DNA from: Bacteroidota bacterium
GTDB lineage: Bacteria > Bacteroidota > Bacteroidia > Chitinophagales > Chitinophagaceae
Length of the DNA: 64,000 bases
Direction of reading: 5' to 3'
Assembly (NCBI GenBank): GCA_016706595.1
Contig: JADJJH010000001.1
Span: forward strand, 310,001-374,000
Below the pieces are notes generated by a model. That model ran no database searches, was not told the DNA's origin, and worked only from the letters and a program-made list of their open reading frames with translations. This document shows positions 44,292-54,566 of this stretch, one piece after another (positions within the stretch are counted from its first letter, which is position 1; each line of letters starts with the position of its first letter). The translations under genes were made by a program, and so were the position numbers.

Positions 44292-46574
44292 TTAACGCTT
44301 ATTAAAATTCTTATGGTAAACCCCCTTGGTAGTTTTAATTTTTACCAAATACCTTCCGGCAGCAAGGTGTTTAGTATCAGCTACAATGATTGATTGATTA
44401 TAAGATGTTTTCGATATGAATTTACCGCTTAGATCATACAACTCAATTTGATTGATTACATTTTTTGCATTCGTTTGAATTTGAAGGTAATTGTCAGCAG
44501 GATTTGGGTATACCGAAATACCATCTTCGTCTAAAAATTCTGCAACTTCATTAGGCCAATTTACCACCAAGGCCTTGCCAAATGCCGGCACATAATTTTG
44601 TTTAGTTGCCGTAATGAAAACGGTATCCAATGCACTTAAAGCAGGAAAAGTAAAATAAGCCATACCACCATTGCTTACAGACGAAGCAAGATATTTTCCT
44701 TGGTAATATAAACCAATGGTAGCACCATTCACCGGACAATGAATTTCGTAGGTCGTTTTGTTTTGTTGAATATGAACATCATAATCAATGCTCAAAGCTC
44801 CTTCATTTTTTGTATACAAAGCAATCGTAGGGTCACCAAAATACATCCAAGTATCGGTCATGGCGCTTCCTGCAAACGGACCATTTGGGTTCGAAAAAAC
44901 ATCATATTGATCGTTCATGCTCATACATGCATCCATACACATTGCGCCTAATCTCGATTTTAAATTACTTGGTCGTGCCCCACGCATGATCGCATTAAAT
45001 TCATCTTGTGCTTGCATAGGTTCATCCCACCATTGATCAATTGATGACATAAAAGCGCCTATTGTTCCATAGGGTGTTGAAGCCGCACCTGCACGTTGCA
45101 AAGTTTCGGCAAAGCAAGTAATACCAACAAAACTACCCGGCTTGCAACCAACGGTCATCATAAAAGGAAGTTTATTGTAATTATTTAATAATGAAATATT
45201 AGCGGATTCAAATCCAGTGGTTACAATTCCATTAATTGAACCATGACCTATATAATTAATTAAACTAGCACCTTCATTAATAGCATCTTTTAACATGGTA
45301 ATGCCAGGATTTCCTGCCAAATCATTTCCGGCTTGCGCGTTAATCCCATCATACATTTCGTAATTATTGAGATACTTATACTGATTCTTATTGCTATCCA
45401 CTATATCATGCATATGCTCCCAATCGTATTGATTATCATCTCCGGTTCCTTCTTCACTGCCAATGCCAATTTGAGTACTCATCCAATTGGTTGCTGTATT
45501 AGGTGTTTTTTCGTAAGCCAAACTTCTATCAACTTGGGTCTTAATTTCATCTGTGGTTTCACCCGAAAATCTACCTACAATAAATTCGGGATAATGGTCG
45601 CCGTTACTAATATAGGCATATCCATTATCTGATGGGCCGGCAACTCCGGTGAGCCTAGAAGGAATATCTGCATAATCGCCCACTATTAATAAGTAGGCAA
45701 TTTGTTTGGTTTGATAGTAATATTTAGCAAGATTTTTAATCGTTAAGGTATCCACGCCTCCACTTAAAGTATCGGTATTTACTACATAGGTTTTAATGCC
45801 TTTCATCTCTTTCCACTGAACAAAAGGTAATATTTCATTCAAATATTTTCCGGGTGTAAAAATAGCCAAGCTGCCTTGTTCTATCATAGGTGAATAACGG
45901 GTGCCAAGGGTTTTGTAATTAATGAATCGATTTTTATACATGCCATCAAATTCTTCAACCACCATATCAGGTTTGCTATTTGATGAAAGTATATTTTCAT
46001 CTGCTAAACCTTCATATATCACTTTCACCTTCATACGCGAATACACGCGCATGATTCTTGTAATTGGATTATACTGCACCGGATAAAGAAATAAGGTTTG
46101 TCCGCGAAAATCTCGAACTATATAAGGCGTGTTCAATTCCGCATTCATTTTCGGAAAGAAGACATCCTTTTTATAAAGATCTCCGAATGTATACGGAATT
46201 TTTGATGGTGAGATGGTTCGTGGCAGACTCCCTTTGCCAGGCGCAATCAAAATATTTGTATAATCTACATATTCAGTTTCAAGAATTTCGAGTTTGCTGT
46301 TTTTAGTATTTGGAATGATAATGGGTAGGGCAATTTTGGGTAAATCCGGACAATCCTTAAATTGTAATTGCGTTGCACCTTCTATACAAATTTTATTAGC
46401 CTGACCTTGTTCTGTTGCAACGGGTACTCTATTGATTGCACCAATTTGAATATCAAGTACCGTTTGTGTTTCATTATTTGAAATTACTTTGTAATCCGTT
46501 TTTTGCGCTTGTGTGTACATAGATATCCACATAGCAAAAATTATTAGCACATTCTTTTTTAGCATATTTCTCAT
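44292..46574 (-). CDS. Gingipain-like C25 cysteine protease with T9SS C-terminal domain
   Basis: 760 aa. Signal peptide ends at TQAQ (~23). Propeptide-like N-terminal third, then a C25 caspase-like domain: YLLIVGDYADIPSR, catalytic His444 in YIGHGS and Cys477 in TVGCKPGSF. An Ig-like region precedes the last ~75 residues, a type A T9SS sorting domain (ISVYPNPADNYLQIQ, then LYDLSGKFI, then GRYLVKIKT). By family: exported through the type IX system, activated by removal of propeptide, cleaving surface or extracellular proteins. The only clear T9SS substrate here; the dockerin-ended proteins lack this tail. Single gene. Confidence 0.88.
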   Translation of the reverse strand: MRNMLKKNVLIIFAMWISMYTQAQKTDYKVISNNETQTVLDIQIGAINRVPVATEQGQANKICIEGATQLQFKDCPDLPKIALPIIIPNTKNSKLEILETEYVDYTNILIAPGKGSLPRTISPSKIPYTFGDLYKKDVFFPKMNAELNTPYIVRDFRGQTLFLYPVQYNPITRIMRVYSRMKVKVIYEGLADENILSSNSKPDMVVEEFDGMYKNRFINYKTLGTRYSPMIEQGSLAIFTPGKYLNEILPFVQWKEMKGIKTYVVNTDTLSGGVDTLTIKNLAKYYYQTKQIAYLLIVGDYADIPSRLTGVAGPSDNGYAYISNGDHYPEFIVGRFSGETTDEIKTQVDRSLAYEKTPNTATNWMSTQIGIGSEEGTGDDNQYDWEHMHDIVDSNKNQYKYLNNYEMYDGINAQAGNDLAGNPGITMLKDAINEGASLINYIGHGSINGIVTTGFESANISLLNNYNKLPFMMTVGCKPGSFVGITCFAETLQRAGAASTPYGTIGAFMSSIDQWWDEPMQAQDEFNAIMRGARPSNLKSRLGAMCMDACMSMNDQYDVFSNPNGPFAGSAMTDTWMYFGDPTIALYTKNEGALSIDYDVHIQQNKTTYEIHCPVNGATIGLYYQGKYLASSVSNGGMAYFTFPALSALDTVFITATKQNYVPAFGKALVVNWPNEVAEFLDEDGISVYPNPADNYLQIQTNAKNVINQIELYDLSGKFISKTSYNQSIIVADTKHLAAGRYLVKIKTTKGVYHKNFNKR

Positions 46575-46616
46575 TTTTCCGGATTAAAAATAAATGATTA
46601 AATGGAATTCAGACAC

Positions 46617-46624
46617 TAAATTTG
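46617..46624 (+). promoter_or_regulatory. -7 box for the riboswitch-receptor transcript (TAAATTTG)
   Basis: Exact TAnnTTTG about 45 nt ahead of the TPP aptamer; the transcript would start shortly before it. Confidence 0.5.
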
Positions 46625-46667
46625 CCACTGTTCGATAAAATGTGAATATTCCATGACTAATCGAAAA

Positions 46668-46752
46668 AAAACCTCGGGGTGTTTACGAATCCGCGTAATC
46701 TGAGATGAAACCCGTGAACCTAGAACAGGTAATGCTGTTTAGGAAAGGTAAG
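46668..46752 (+). promoter_or_regulatory. TPP (thiamin pyrophosphate) riboswitch
   Basis: Contains CTCGGGGTG, CTGAGATGAAACCCGTGAACC, and AGAACAGGTAATGCTGTTTAGGAAAGGT, matching THI-box segments in order, with P1 formed by ACCT (46670-46673) and AGGT (46746-46749). Sits upstream of a TonB-dependent receptor, a known Bacteroidota thiamin-uptake arrangement. Confidence 0.93.
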
Positions 46753-46778
46753 TGAAATTTTCTCTTACCCTATTTTTT
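46747..46778 (+). terminator. Terminator hairpin of the riboswitch expression platform
   Basis: GGTAAG-T-GAA-ATT-TTC-T-CTTACC followed by CTATTTTTT. The first GGT of the stem is also the 3' strand of aptamer P1, so the two cannot form in full together. Confidence 0.7.
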
Positions 46779-46824
46779 GTAACCTTCAATAAAGTGCTCT
46801 GCATTTTTATTGTTTAAATATTGT

Positions 46825-49029
46825 ATGATGAAGAAAATTATATTCATAATCACTTTGTGTTTTTCGATTACATCAGATTATGCTCAAGTGTTAACAGTTT
46901 ACAGGGATACTTTGCGAAATATCGAATTGTCGCCAACGATTATAAAAAATAGTAGATATCCTTTGCATCATCAAAAGACTGTAAATACGATTTCGAAGCA
47001 AGAAATTCAAAAACAGAATATGGCGCAAGATCTTCCGTTTTTATTGAATGGAATGTCGTCGGTGGTAGTAAATTCAGATGCAGGAACCGGAACAGGTTAT
47101 ACCGGGATCCGAATTCGAGGTGCCGATTTAACACGCATTAATGTAACGATGAATGGTGTGCCTGTGAATGATGCTGAAAGTCAGGCCACCTATTTTGTAA
47201 ATACGCCCGATCTTCTTTCATCTAGCAAAGAAATTGAAGTTAGCAAAGGTGTAGGAAGTTCTAAAAACGGTGTTGGTAATTTTGGAGCAGGCATTGCCAT
47301 CAATACGCTTGATATTGATAATGAAACGCCGGCATTGCAATTTCAAACCGATTATGGCAGCTTCAATACCTTGAAAAGAATGTTGAAATTAAGCACCGGA
47401 TTATTACATCGAAAGATGAATGCAACCTTGCGTTTGTCGAATATAACTTCAGACGGCTATATTCAACGTTCGGCATCTAACCTAAAAGGCATGCAGTTTA
47501 CTACTAAGTATTTGCTGAGCGCTAAAACACAACTTGTTTTTAATTATATTGATGGAAAGGAAAAAACAGGACAAGCATGGAATGGAGTATCACAAGATAG
47601 TTTGGAAACAAACCCAACCTACAATGAATTGGGCATGAAAAGTGATGGTACATTTTATGATAATCAAACTGATAATTATCGTCAACAATACTACCAGTTT
47701 TTTGTAGATCACAAATTAAATCAAAGTATAGGCATTGGCTCAACACTTTTTTATACCAAGGGGAATGGTTATTATGAAGAGTATAAAACCGCACAGCCAT
47801 TTGCCGATTATTTTCGACCAGATTTTATAATCGGAAATGATACCATTACACAAACCGATTTAATTCGACAACTTTGGTTGGATAACGATTTTTATGGTGG
47901 AAGAATCTATGCAAATTATTTTTCGAAGAAAATAGATGGAGGTGTATACCTAAACTATAATGAGTACAAAGGCCGGCATTTTGGTGATGTAATTTGGGCG
48001 CAAAATAATATGCCGGATCATTATCGTTGGTATTCGTTACAAGCAAGTAAGAAAGATTTGAATGTATATGGTATGTTAGATTACAGACTTTCTTCAAGTA
48101 TGAATTTGTTTGTAGATATGCAAGTAAGAAATGTGCATTATGTGATCAACGGATTTAGACGAAACCCGACTTTACAACATAATTTGAAATATACTTTTGC
48201 TAATCCAAAATTGAAATTCAGTTGGAAAGGGTATCATCAACTGGCCACTTTAGTTGCCGGCTTGGCGCAAAAAGAACCCAATCGAGAAGATGTTGAAGCA
48301 GGAAACTTATCAGTTCCCAAGCCTGAAAAATTGTTCAACCTTGAACTTAATTATTCTCGACTTTTCTGGAATCAATTTGCTATTCAAGCCAATGCATTTT
48401 TAATGCAATACAAAGACCAATTAGTATTAACCGGTAAAATAAATGATGTGGGGGCTTATACCCGTTCAAATGTTGATCAAAGTTATCGCGCAGGCATTGA
48501 AGTTGAATTGTTATGGAGATCCTATTCAGGCATGTTTGATGTAAGAGCCAATATAGCTTTATCGCAGAATAAAATTAATAAGTTTACTGAGTTTGTTGAT
48601 GATTATGATCAAGGCGGACAACTTCAAAATCAATTTACAAATACCGATATTGCTTTTTCTCCGCGTGTAATTGCTGGTTATAAAATAAGCTATTATCCAT
48701 TCATCCGTAAGCCGAGCACACACATGACAAACGCTTCTATTAATTTAATGTCTAAGTATGTAGGGACACAATTTCTCGATAATACATCAAATTTACAACG
48801 AGCAATTGATGCCTTTATCACTCATGATTTGTTGGTAAATTGTCCGGTACAAATACAAGGGAATGCTGTACTTACTTGTAAAGCGGCTATCTATAATTTG
48901 TTTGATGCGGGTTATCAATCGAATGGATATACCTATAGTTATAGATTCAATCAATCTTTAGAAACTCGCAATTATTTCTTTCCGCAGTCGGGTAGAAGAT
49001 ATATGGTGGGTTTAGGAATAGGATTGTAA
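46825..49029 (+). CDS. TonB-dependent outer-membrane receptor, predicted thiamin uptake
   Basis: About 734 aa from Met 46825 (open to TTG 46810, but the ATG-ATG pair begins a normal signal peptide ending DYAQ). Plug domain ~55-170 with LNGMSSVVVNSD, TGIRIRGADLTRINVTMNGVPVND; then a beta-barrel ending with an aromatic-rich strand to GLGIGL. No carboxypeptidase-like N-terminal domain. Regulated by the TPP riboswitch, so thiamin or a precursor is the probable substrate (known pattern for omr1-type receptors). No pnuT or tnr3 gene follows; the next gene is on the other strand. Confidence 0.9.
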   Translation: MMKKIIFIITLCFSITSDYAQVLTVYRDTLRNIELSPTIIKNSRYPLHHQKTVNTISKQEIQKQNMAQDLPFLLNGMSSVVVNSDAGTGTGYTGIRIRGADLTRINVTMNGVPVNDAESQATYFVNTPDLLSSSKEIEVSKGVGSSKNGVGNFGAGIAINTLDIDNETPALQFQTDYGSFNTLKRMLKLSTGLLHRKMNATLRLSNITSDGYIQRSASNLKGMQFTTKYLLSAKTQLVFNYIDGKEKTGQAWNGVSQDSLETNPTYNELGMKSDGTFYDNQTDNYRQQYYQFFVDHKLNQSIGIGSTLFYTKGNGYYEEYKTAQPFADYFRPDFIIGNDTITQTDLIRQLWLDNDFYGGRIYANYFSKKIDGGVYLNYNEYKGRHFGDVIWAQNNMPDHYRWYSLQASKKDLNVYGMLDYRLSSSMNLFVDMQVRNVHYVINGFRRNPTLQHNLKYTFANPKLKFSWKGYHQLATLVAGLAQKEPNREDVEAGNLSVPKPEKLFNLELNYSRLFWNQFAIQANAFLMQYKDQLVLTGKINDVGAYTRSNVDQSYRAGIEVELLWRSYSGMFDVRANIALSQNKINKFTEFVDDYDQGGQLQNQFTNTDIAFSPRVIAGYKISYYPFIRKPSTHMTNASINLMSKYVGTQFLDNTSNLQRAIDAFITHDLLVNCPVQIQGNAVLTCKAAIYNLFDAGYQSNGYTYSYRFNQSLETRNYFFPQSGRRYMVGLGIGL

Positions 49030-49097
49030 TATTATAATTGAATGGTATGGGATTTGTAGTCTGATGTTGTGATTGAAAGTCAAATACTACTAATCGT

Positions 49098-50024
49098 TTA
49101 TTTAATTATCTTCCAGCAAGCATGAATTTTTTTGTTTCGAAAATCTTCTGGGATTGTTTCTTCGCTGATATCCGTAATGGAAGCTGCTTGTATACGTTTT
49201 GTATTGAATTGAAACTCTCGAAAATTATTGGAGAAATATAAGATACCGCCTTTTTTCATCTGTCGAAGTACATGATGTATCAATTCAGGATGATCACTTT
49301 GGATATCAAAATTGCTTCTGCTCATTTTGCTTTTTGATACAGTTGGCGGATCTAAAATCACCAAATCATATTGTTCATCTTTTCCTGTTTTTATCCATTC
49401 CTTCACATCGGCTTTTAAAAATTCGTGGTTCGAAATACTGAAGTCGTTGAGTTTAAAATTGTCTTGTGCCCATTGTAAATAGGTATTCGACAAATCAACG
49501 GTTGTAATTTTCATTGCACCACCGGCGGCAGCATAAACCGAAAAGGCACCGGTATAGGCAAATAAATTGAGCACATGTTTATCCTTTGATTCTTCTTTAA
49601 ATTTCTTGCGCGTAATTCGATGATCGAGAAATAAACCGGTATCTAAATAGTCGCTCATGTTCACCAAAAATTTCAAATTGTTTTCATGCACAATATGCAT
49701 TTGTTTTTCTTCCGAAAATTTTTCATATTGCTTATTCCCTTTTTGACGTTCACGGTGTTTGATAAATATTTTATCATCATTGAGTGTAAAAACTTCCTGA
49801 ATGGTTAATCTGCAAGTTTCTATCCATGTTTGGTAACTCTGTTCATCTAAGGGGTGCTTAGTTTTATATTCAGCAACATGCACCATGTCTTCATAAACAT
49901 CTATACACAAGGGGTATTCAGGCATATCCCAATCAAAAATTCGGTAACAACTTAGGTCATGTTTCTTAAGATACGGCTTAAGTTGCTTCAGGTTTTTTTT
50001 AATTCGATTAAAGAGTGGATTCAT
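49098..50024 (-). CDS. Class I SAM methyltransferase, RlmK-like (23S rRNA)
   Basis: 308 aa from MNPLFNRIKKNL at 50024; the frame is open to 50120 but the extra residues lie across the mazG region and are not family-like. Features: N-terminal YRIFDWDMPEYPLCIDVYED, then YLDTGLFLDHR, SAM loop LNLFAYTGAFSVYAA, VDLSNTYLQWA and catalytic DPPT (VILDPPTVSKSKM). Corresponds to the RlmK half of E. coli RlmKL (m7G2069 of 23S rRNA), without the RlmL half and THUMP domain. Confidence 0.87.
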   Translation of the reverse strand: MNPLFNRIKKNLKQLKPYLKKHDLSCYRIFDWDMPEYPLCIDVYEDMVHVAEYKTKHPLDEQSYQTWIETCRLTIQEVFTLNDDKIFIKHRERQKGNKQYEKFSEEKQMHIVHENNLKFLVNMSDYLDTGLFLDHRITRKKFKEESKDKHVLNLFAYTGAFSVYAAAGGAMKITTVDLSNTYLQWAQDNFKLNDFSISNHEFLKADVKEWIKTGKDEQYDLVILDPPTVSKSKMSRSNFDIQSDHPELIHHVLRQMKKGGILYFSNNFREFQFNTKRIQAASITDISEETIPEDFRNKKIHACWKIIK

Positions 50025-50111
50025 TGTAACAAGCAAAAATAGCTTACAGGAATGTAATAAATGTTTAGAAAAATAAATTTTCAGTCTATCTTGTACCTTT
50101 AAATTTGTAGG

Positions 50112-50891
50112 ATGCAACAATATGAAAAATCGTTCGGGCGATTAGTTCAAATAATGGATGAATTGCGCGAAAATTGTCCTTGGGATAAAAAGCAAACCAT
50201 ACAAACTTTACGTCAGCTTACCATCGAAGAAACATATGAATTAGTAGACGCAATAACCGAAAATGATTGGCAAGGCTTAAAAGAAGAACTCGGCGATTTA
50301 TTACTTCACATTGTATTTTATGCACGCATTGGTGGTGAGCAAAATCAATTTGATATAGGCGATGTTATTCAACATGTATGTAATAAATTGGTTCATCGGC
50401 ATCCACATATTTATTCTTCGGTTGTTGTGAAGGATGATGATGAGGTGAAACGTAATTGGGAAAATTTAAAATTAAAGGAAGGTAAAAAATCGGTTTTGAG
50501 TGGGGTGCCTCAATCATTGCCTGCTATGGTAAAAGCGCTGCGATTGCAAGAAAAATCTAAGCAAGTGGGTTTCGAATGGGAGGCTACCGAACAAGTTAAG
50601 GATAAATTATTAGAAGAGCTAGATGAATTGCAAGAAGTAATTGCGGAGGGTAATCAAGATAGAATGGAAGATGAATTTGGCGATGTATTGTTTTCTATGG
50701 TGAATTACGCTCGATTTTTGAATATCGACCCGGAACTTGCTTTGGCTCGTACGAACCAAAAATTTTATCGACGATTTAACGACATGGAGAATCGACTAAC
50801 TGCCAACGGAAAATTATTAACTGATTTTACATTAAGCGAAATGGATGCGGTGTGGACCGAAATAAAACAAGATGAGCAGAAAAAACAATAG
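50112..50891 (+). CDS. mazG: Nucleoside triphosphate pyrophosphohydrolase
   Basis: 259 aa, two MazG domains. First: RENCPWDKKQT and the metal cluster EETYELVDAI / EELGDLLLH; second: EELDELQEV / DEFGDVLFSMVNYA. Hydrolyses (d)NTPs to monophosphate and PPi (house-cleaning, ppGpp modulation in E. coli). The last 20 bp overlap the histidine kinase start, so translation is coupled. Confidence 0.95.
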   Translation: MQQYEKSFGRLVQIMDELRENCPWDKKQTIQTLRQLTIEETYELVDAITENDWQGLKEELGDLLLHIVFYARIGGEQNQFDIGDVIQHVCNKLVHRHPHIYSSVVVKDDDEVKRNWENLKLKEGKKSVLSGVPQSLPAMVKALRLQEKSKQVGFEWEATEQVKDKLLEELDELQEVIAEGNQDRMEDEFGDVLFSMVNYARFLNIDPELALARTNQKFYRRFNDMENRLTANGKLLTDFTLSEMDAVWTEIKQDEQKKQ

Positions 50892-53800
50892 GGAAACTAC
50901 CTTCAGATTTCCTTTTGATATTAATACCAAATATTTTTTGGTAATGGCATTTGTTTTTTTTGTGCTATCCATTAAGCCGATTAATGAATGGGTGTTTCCA
51001 AAACTTACCGCTAACTCATTAAAGCATAAAATAGAAAAAGATGTTCAAAACAAGATTGAACAAGCTGAAAACCTTCTCAAAAATAAACAACTCGTTCAAG
51101 AATCTTTTAATCACAAACTGAGTGCTGCAAATTTTGAAACGTTACAAAAAATTTCATTTGCGGTATTCTTTTATGAGAGTCATGAATTAATTAGTTGGAA
51201 CGAAACGCATGCCGGCAACCCATTGGATACTTTTGTTGATAAGCAATCCATTCCATATAAAAATCAAAATGGCTATTATATTGCTTATCAAAGAGCGATA
51301 GATGCAAAAAGGAACGCAGTTTTTTTGTTTAAAATTAAAAATGATTTTGGCATCAATAATAAATATTTTACTAAGAATTTTTTAATCGATGACCAGGAAA
51401 ATGATTTTAATCTTGAACTTAGTTTGCAAAATAAACCTGGCGCCATACCTATTATGGTTGGCAATAAAGTTCAATATTTTATTAGTAAAAATGAAGATTT
51501 CTTAACGGTAAATGATAAAAATGGTTGGCGTTTATTTTTTCGCGCATTGTTTTTTATTCTATTTGGCGTTTCAATTCATACCTATTATAAGGTAGAAGTA
51601 AAAAAGAAAAATACACTACTGATATACAGCTTATTATTACTTACTGCATTTGGTATTCGTTCACTAACTTATCTTTTCGGTTTCCCTAATAGCTTCGAAG
51701 AGTATGCCTTGTTTAGTCCCGAATATTTCGCCTCCGATTTAATAAATCGTTCTCTTGGCGATTTGTTTATAAATATGTGTTTGTGCTTTTGGGCACTGCT
51801 TTTCTTTTTAATTAATGTGCAAGGAAAGGTGGTGAATATGAAAAAGCTTTCATTTAAATCATTGCTTGGAATTGGCATTTTTGTACTAACAACCTTGGGC
51901 TGTTTATACATGGGGCGTTTGATGTATCGATTAGTAAACGATTCGGTTATTAATTTTGATACTACCATTTTTTACAAGCTCGATTTATTTTCATTTATTG
52001 GTATCCTCACCTTCATGGTCATTTTTGTGAATTTTGTGTACTTGTCTATCATTGCGCGAACTTATTTTTTGGTATGTTTTAAGAATATGTATTTCAAGTA
52101 TATTTTGATTGCAGTTGCTTATATTATTTATCTATTGGTTTCGGGTGATTATTACGACGAGGTACATGCCATCTATATCTTTTTGTCGATGGGGGCAATC
52201 TATTTGTTGCAAGATTTGAATTATCTGAAAACGAAATTCGACTTTAACTCGTATAAATTATTAATCTGGATGTTGTTCATTTCCGGAGCCGGGTCATTTT
52301 TTCTCACAGAACTGATTGTGAAGAAAGAATTGCAAAGTCGTGAAAATTATGCTTCGCACCTGCTTTCAAACAACCATGGATTTGATGAGAATAAGCTTTC
52401 ACAATTAATCAATGAAATTGAGAAAGATACTTTTATTTCTATGCAATTGTCTGCCGATACATATGCAAATACAGATATAGCAGATTACCTGACCAATCGA
52501 TATTTCATTCCTTCAGATTTGTTGTATGGTATCGATGTGCAAGTTGTTGATGAAAATGCTACTAGGGATTCAATTGTTAAGTCTGACAGTGAAGGTGATC
52601 CTAAAATGAACTTGAGTCGTAATATTTTCACATTGTATCCTCAATTCACATTACGTGATGGCAGGAAACAACTCATCGCCATTAACTTGTCGCAGCAACC
52701 TCATGATTATGAAAAAAATTATAGCGGTTTGTTACAGGCATCTACGGGTGCCGAATTCATCAAAAGCGATTTGTACTCGTATGCTATTTATCAAGATGGT
52801 CAACTCGTTGAGCGAGATGGGAGTCATATATTTCCGCATCAAATTACTTCACCCAAAGTTAAAAAACTTAACTCAGGAGGATTAGTTATTCATACTTCTG
52901 ATTTAACCGAAAGTTGGTTAAGTAGTGAGGGTGGTGATACAAAGGTGGTGGTTGTAAAAGCACGTAACTCACTTTACTTGTTCACAACACTTTTTGCTTA
53001 TATCTTCTTTGTTTATTTTGTTACCGTTACCTTATATATTTTGGGTAATATTATTGCACGTTCAAACTTAACCTACAAGCGTTTTTTAAACCTATTAAGT
53101 TTGAATTTACGTTTACGTATCCATTTTTCTATTTTGGTTGTTGAGCTGATTTCTTTCATCATCATCGGATACTTCACTTCCTATTTTTTAATTCAAAAGG
53201 TGAACGAAAAGATGAAGGATGATTTGAGTAATTATAGTTATACAATTCAAAATGAAGTAGCAAAAAGATTTCCAGCCAATGGATCAACTGCACACAACGA
53301 TTCACTTTGGCATCAAAAGCATCAATCAGTCATTCAAGATATTGCCGATCGGTTTTCGATGAATATTAATCTCTTCGATTATCAAAAGGGTAAATTGCTT
53401 TTATCCTCTTTGCCCGAATTGTATAATCGCGAAATTATTTCGAAACAAATTGACCCATTAGTGTTTAAGCAACTTAAAGAAGGTATACAAAGTAGTATTA
53501 TCAATGAAGAACAAATAGGGGCCTTAAAGTATTTGTCTTCTTATTTTTTGGTGCGTAATGCCGGCGGTCAAAATGTGGGCATCGTTCAAATTCCTTTCTT
53601 CGGTTCAAAAGCCGAGTTACGGTCCGAAACTACCACCATCATCACCACGCTCATTAATATTTATATTTTTGTTTTTCTTGCTTCTGTCATCATCGCTTTC
53701 TTTTTAACTAAATCCGTTACACGGCCATTCAGTTATATTGTAAAACAGTTTACGAAAATCAACCTTACCAAAACCAACGAGCCCTTGCAATGGTTTGATA

Positions 53801-54564
53801 GTGATGAAATTGGATTACTTATTAAAGAGTATAATCGCATGCTGCGTAAGCTTGAAAATAGTACCGTTTTATTGGCAAAAACCGAGCGCGAAATGGCTTG
53901 GCGTGAAATGGCGAAACAAGTAGCCCACGAAATTAAAAATCCACTTACCCCGATGAAGCTCTCACTACAGATGTTAGAACGGGCCATTAAAAATAATGCA
54001 AGCAATGTAGATGAGATTGCTGTTAAGGTTACCAAAACCCTAGTAGAACAAATCGATAACCTAACATTAATTGCAACTAATTTTTCAAATTTTGCGAAGT
54101 TGCCGATTTCTAAAAATGAGGTGTTTGCCTTAAATGAACTTTTATATTCAGTTACCGGTATGTATCATGATGATCAGCATAATGAATTTGTATTTGTGAT
54201 TCCTGAATATGAAATCAATATTTTGGCCGATAAAAGTCAGATTATTCGGGTCGTTACCAATATTATTCAAAATGCAATTCAAGCCATTCCCGAAGAACGC
54301 AAGGGACGAATTTCATTGATGGTTTCCAAAATCAAAAACAATCATGTTCGACTAGCCATCAGCGATAATGGGGAAGGTATTTCAAATGATAAAGCTAAGA
54401 ATTTGTTCCAACCTTATTTTACAACTAAAACATCTGGAACCGGCTTAGGATTAGCTATGTGTAAGGATATTATTGAAGCCAGTGGCGGAAGAATATCTTT
54501 TGAAAGTACCATCGAAGTAGGCACTACATTTTACATCGATTTGCCTATGTATATTGGTGAATAA
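50872..54564 (+). CDS. Large multi-membrane sensor histidine kinase (NtrY-like)
   Basis: 1230 aa. About 12 membrane segments: one at ~23-41, a cluster at ~220-500, then ~705-730, ~755-775 and ~920-945, with extracytoplasmic portions between. A HAMP-like segment after the last helix (SVTRPFSYIVKQF), HisKA with His1019 in AKQVAHEIKNP, and a HATPase_c domain with N-box NIIQNAIQAI, DNGEGIS and GTGLGLAM. Its response regulator is not adjacent. Membrane stress or nitrogen-type sensing is only inference. Starts 20 bp inside mazG. Confidence 0.92.
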   Translation: MSRKNNRETTFRFPFDINTKYFLVMAFVFFVLSIKPINEWVFPKLTANSLKHKIEKDVQNKIEQAENLLKNKQLVQESFNHKLSAANFETLQKISFAVFFYESHELISWNETHAGNPLDTFVDKQSIPYKNQNGYYIAYQRAIDAKRNAVFLFKIKNDFGINNKYFTKNFLIDDQENDFNLELSLQNKPGAIPIMVGNKVQYFISKNEDFLTVNDKNGWRLFFRALFFILFGVSIHTYYKVEVKKKNTLLIYSLLLLTAFGIRSLTYLFGFPNSFEEYALFSPEYFASDLINRSLGDLFINMCLCFWALLFFLINVQGKVVNMKKLSFKSLLGIGIFVLTTLGCLYMGRLMYRLVNDSVINFDTTIFYKLDLFSFIGILTFMVIFVNFVYLSIIARTYFLVCFKNMYFKYILIAVAYIIYLLVSGDYYDEVHAIYIFLSMGAIYLLQDLNYLKTKFDFNSYKLLIWMLFISGAGSFFLTELIVKKELQSRENYASHLLSNNHGFDENKLSQLINEIEKDTFISMQLSADTYANTDIADYLTNRYFIPSDLLYGIDVQVVDENATRDSIVKSDSEGDPKMNLSRNIFTLYPQFTLRDGRKQLIAINLSQQPHDYEKNYSGLLQASTGAEFIKSDLYSYAIYQDGQLVERDGSHIFPHQITSPKVKKLNSGGLVIHTSDLTESWLSSEGGDTKVVVVKARNSLYLFTTLFAYIFFVYFVTVTLYILGNIIARSNLTYKRFLNLLSLNLRLRIHFSILVVELISFIIIGYFTSYFLIQKVNEKMKDDLSNYSYTIQNEVAKRFPANGSTAHNDSLWHQKHQSVIQDIADRFSMNINLFDYQKGKLLLSSLPELYNREIISKQIDPLVFKQLKEGIQSSIINEEQIGALKYLSSYFLVRNAGGQNVGIVQIPFFGSKAELRSETTTIITTLINIYIFVFLASVIIAFFLTKSVTRPFSYIVKQFTKINLTKTNEPLQWFDSDEIGLLIKEYNRMLRKLENSTVLLAKTEREMAWREMAKQVAHEIKNPLTPMKLSLQMLERAIKNNASNVDEIAVKVTKTLVEQIDNLTLIATNFSNFAKLPISKNEVFALNELLYSVTGMYHDDQHNEFVFVIPEYEINILADKSQIIRVVTNIIQNAIQAIPEERKGRISLMVSKIKNNHVRLAISDNGEGISNDKAKNLFQPYFTTKTSGTGLGLAMCKDIIEASGGRISFESTIEVGTTFYIDLPMYIGE

Positions 54565-54566
54565 TC

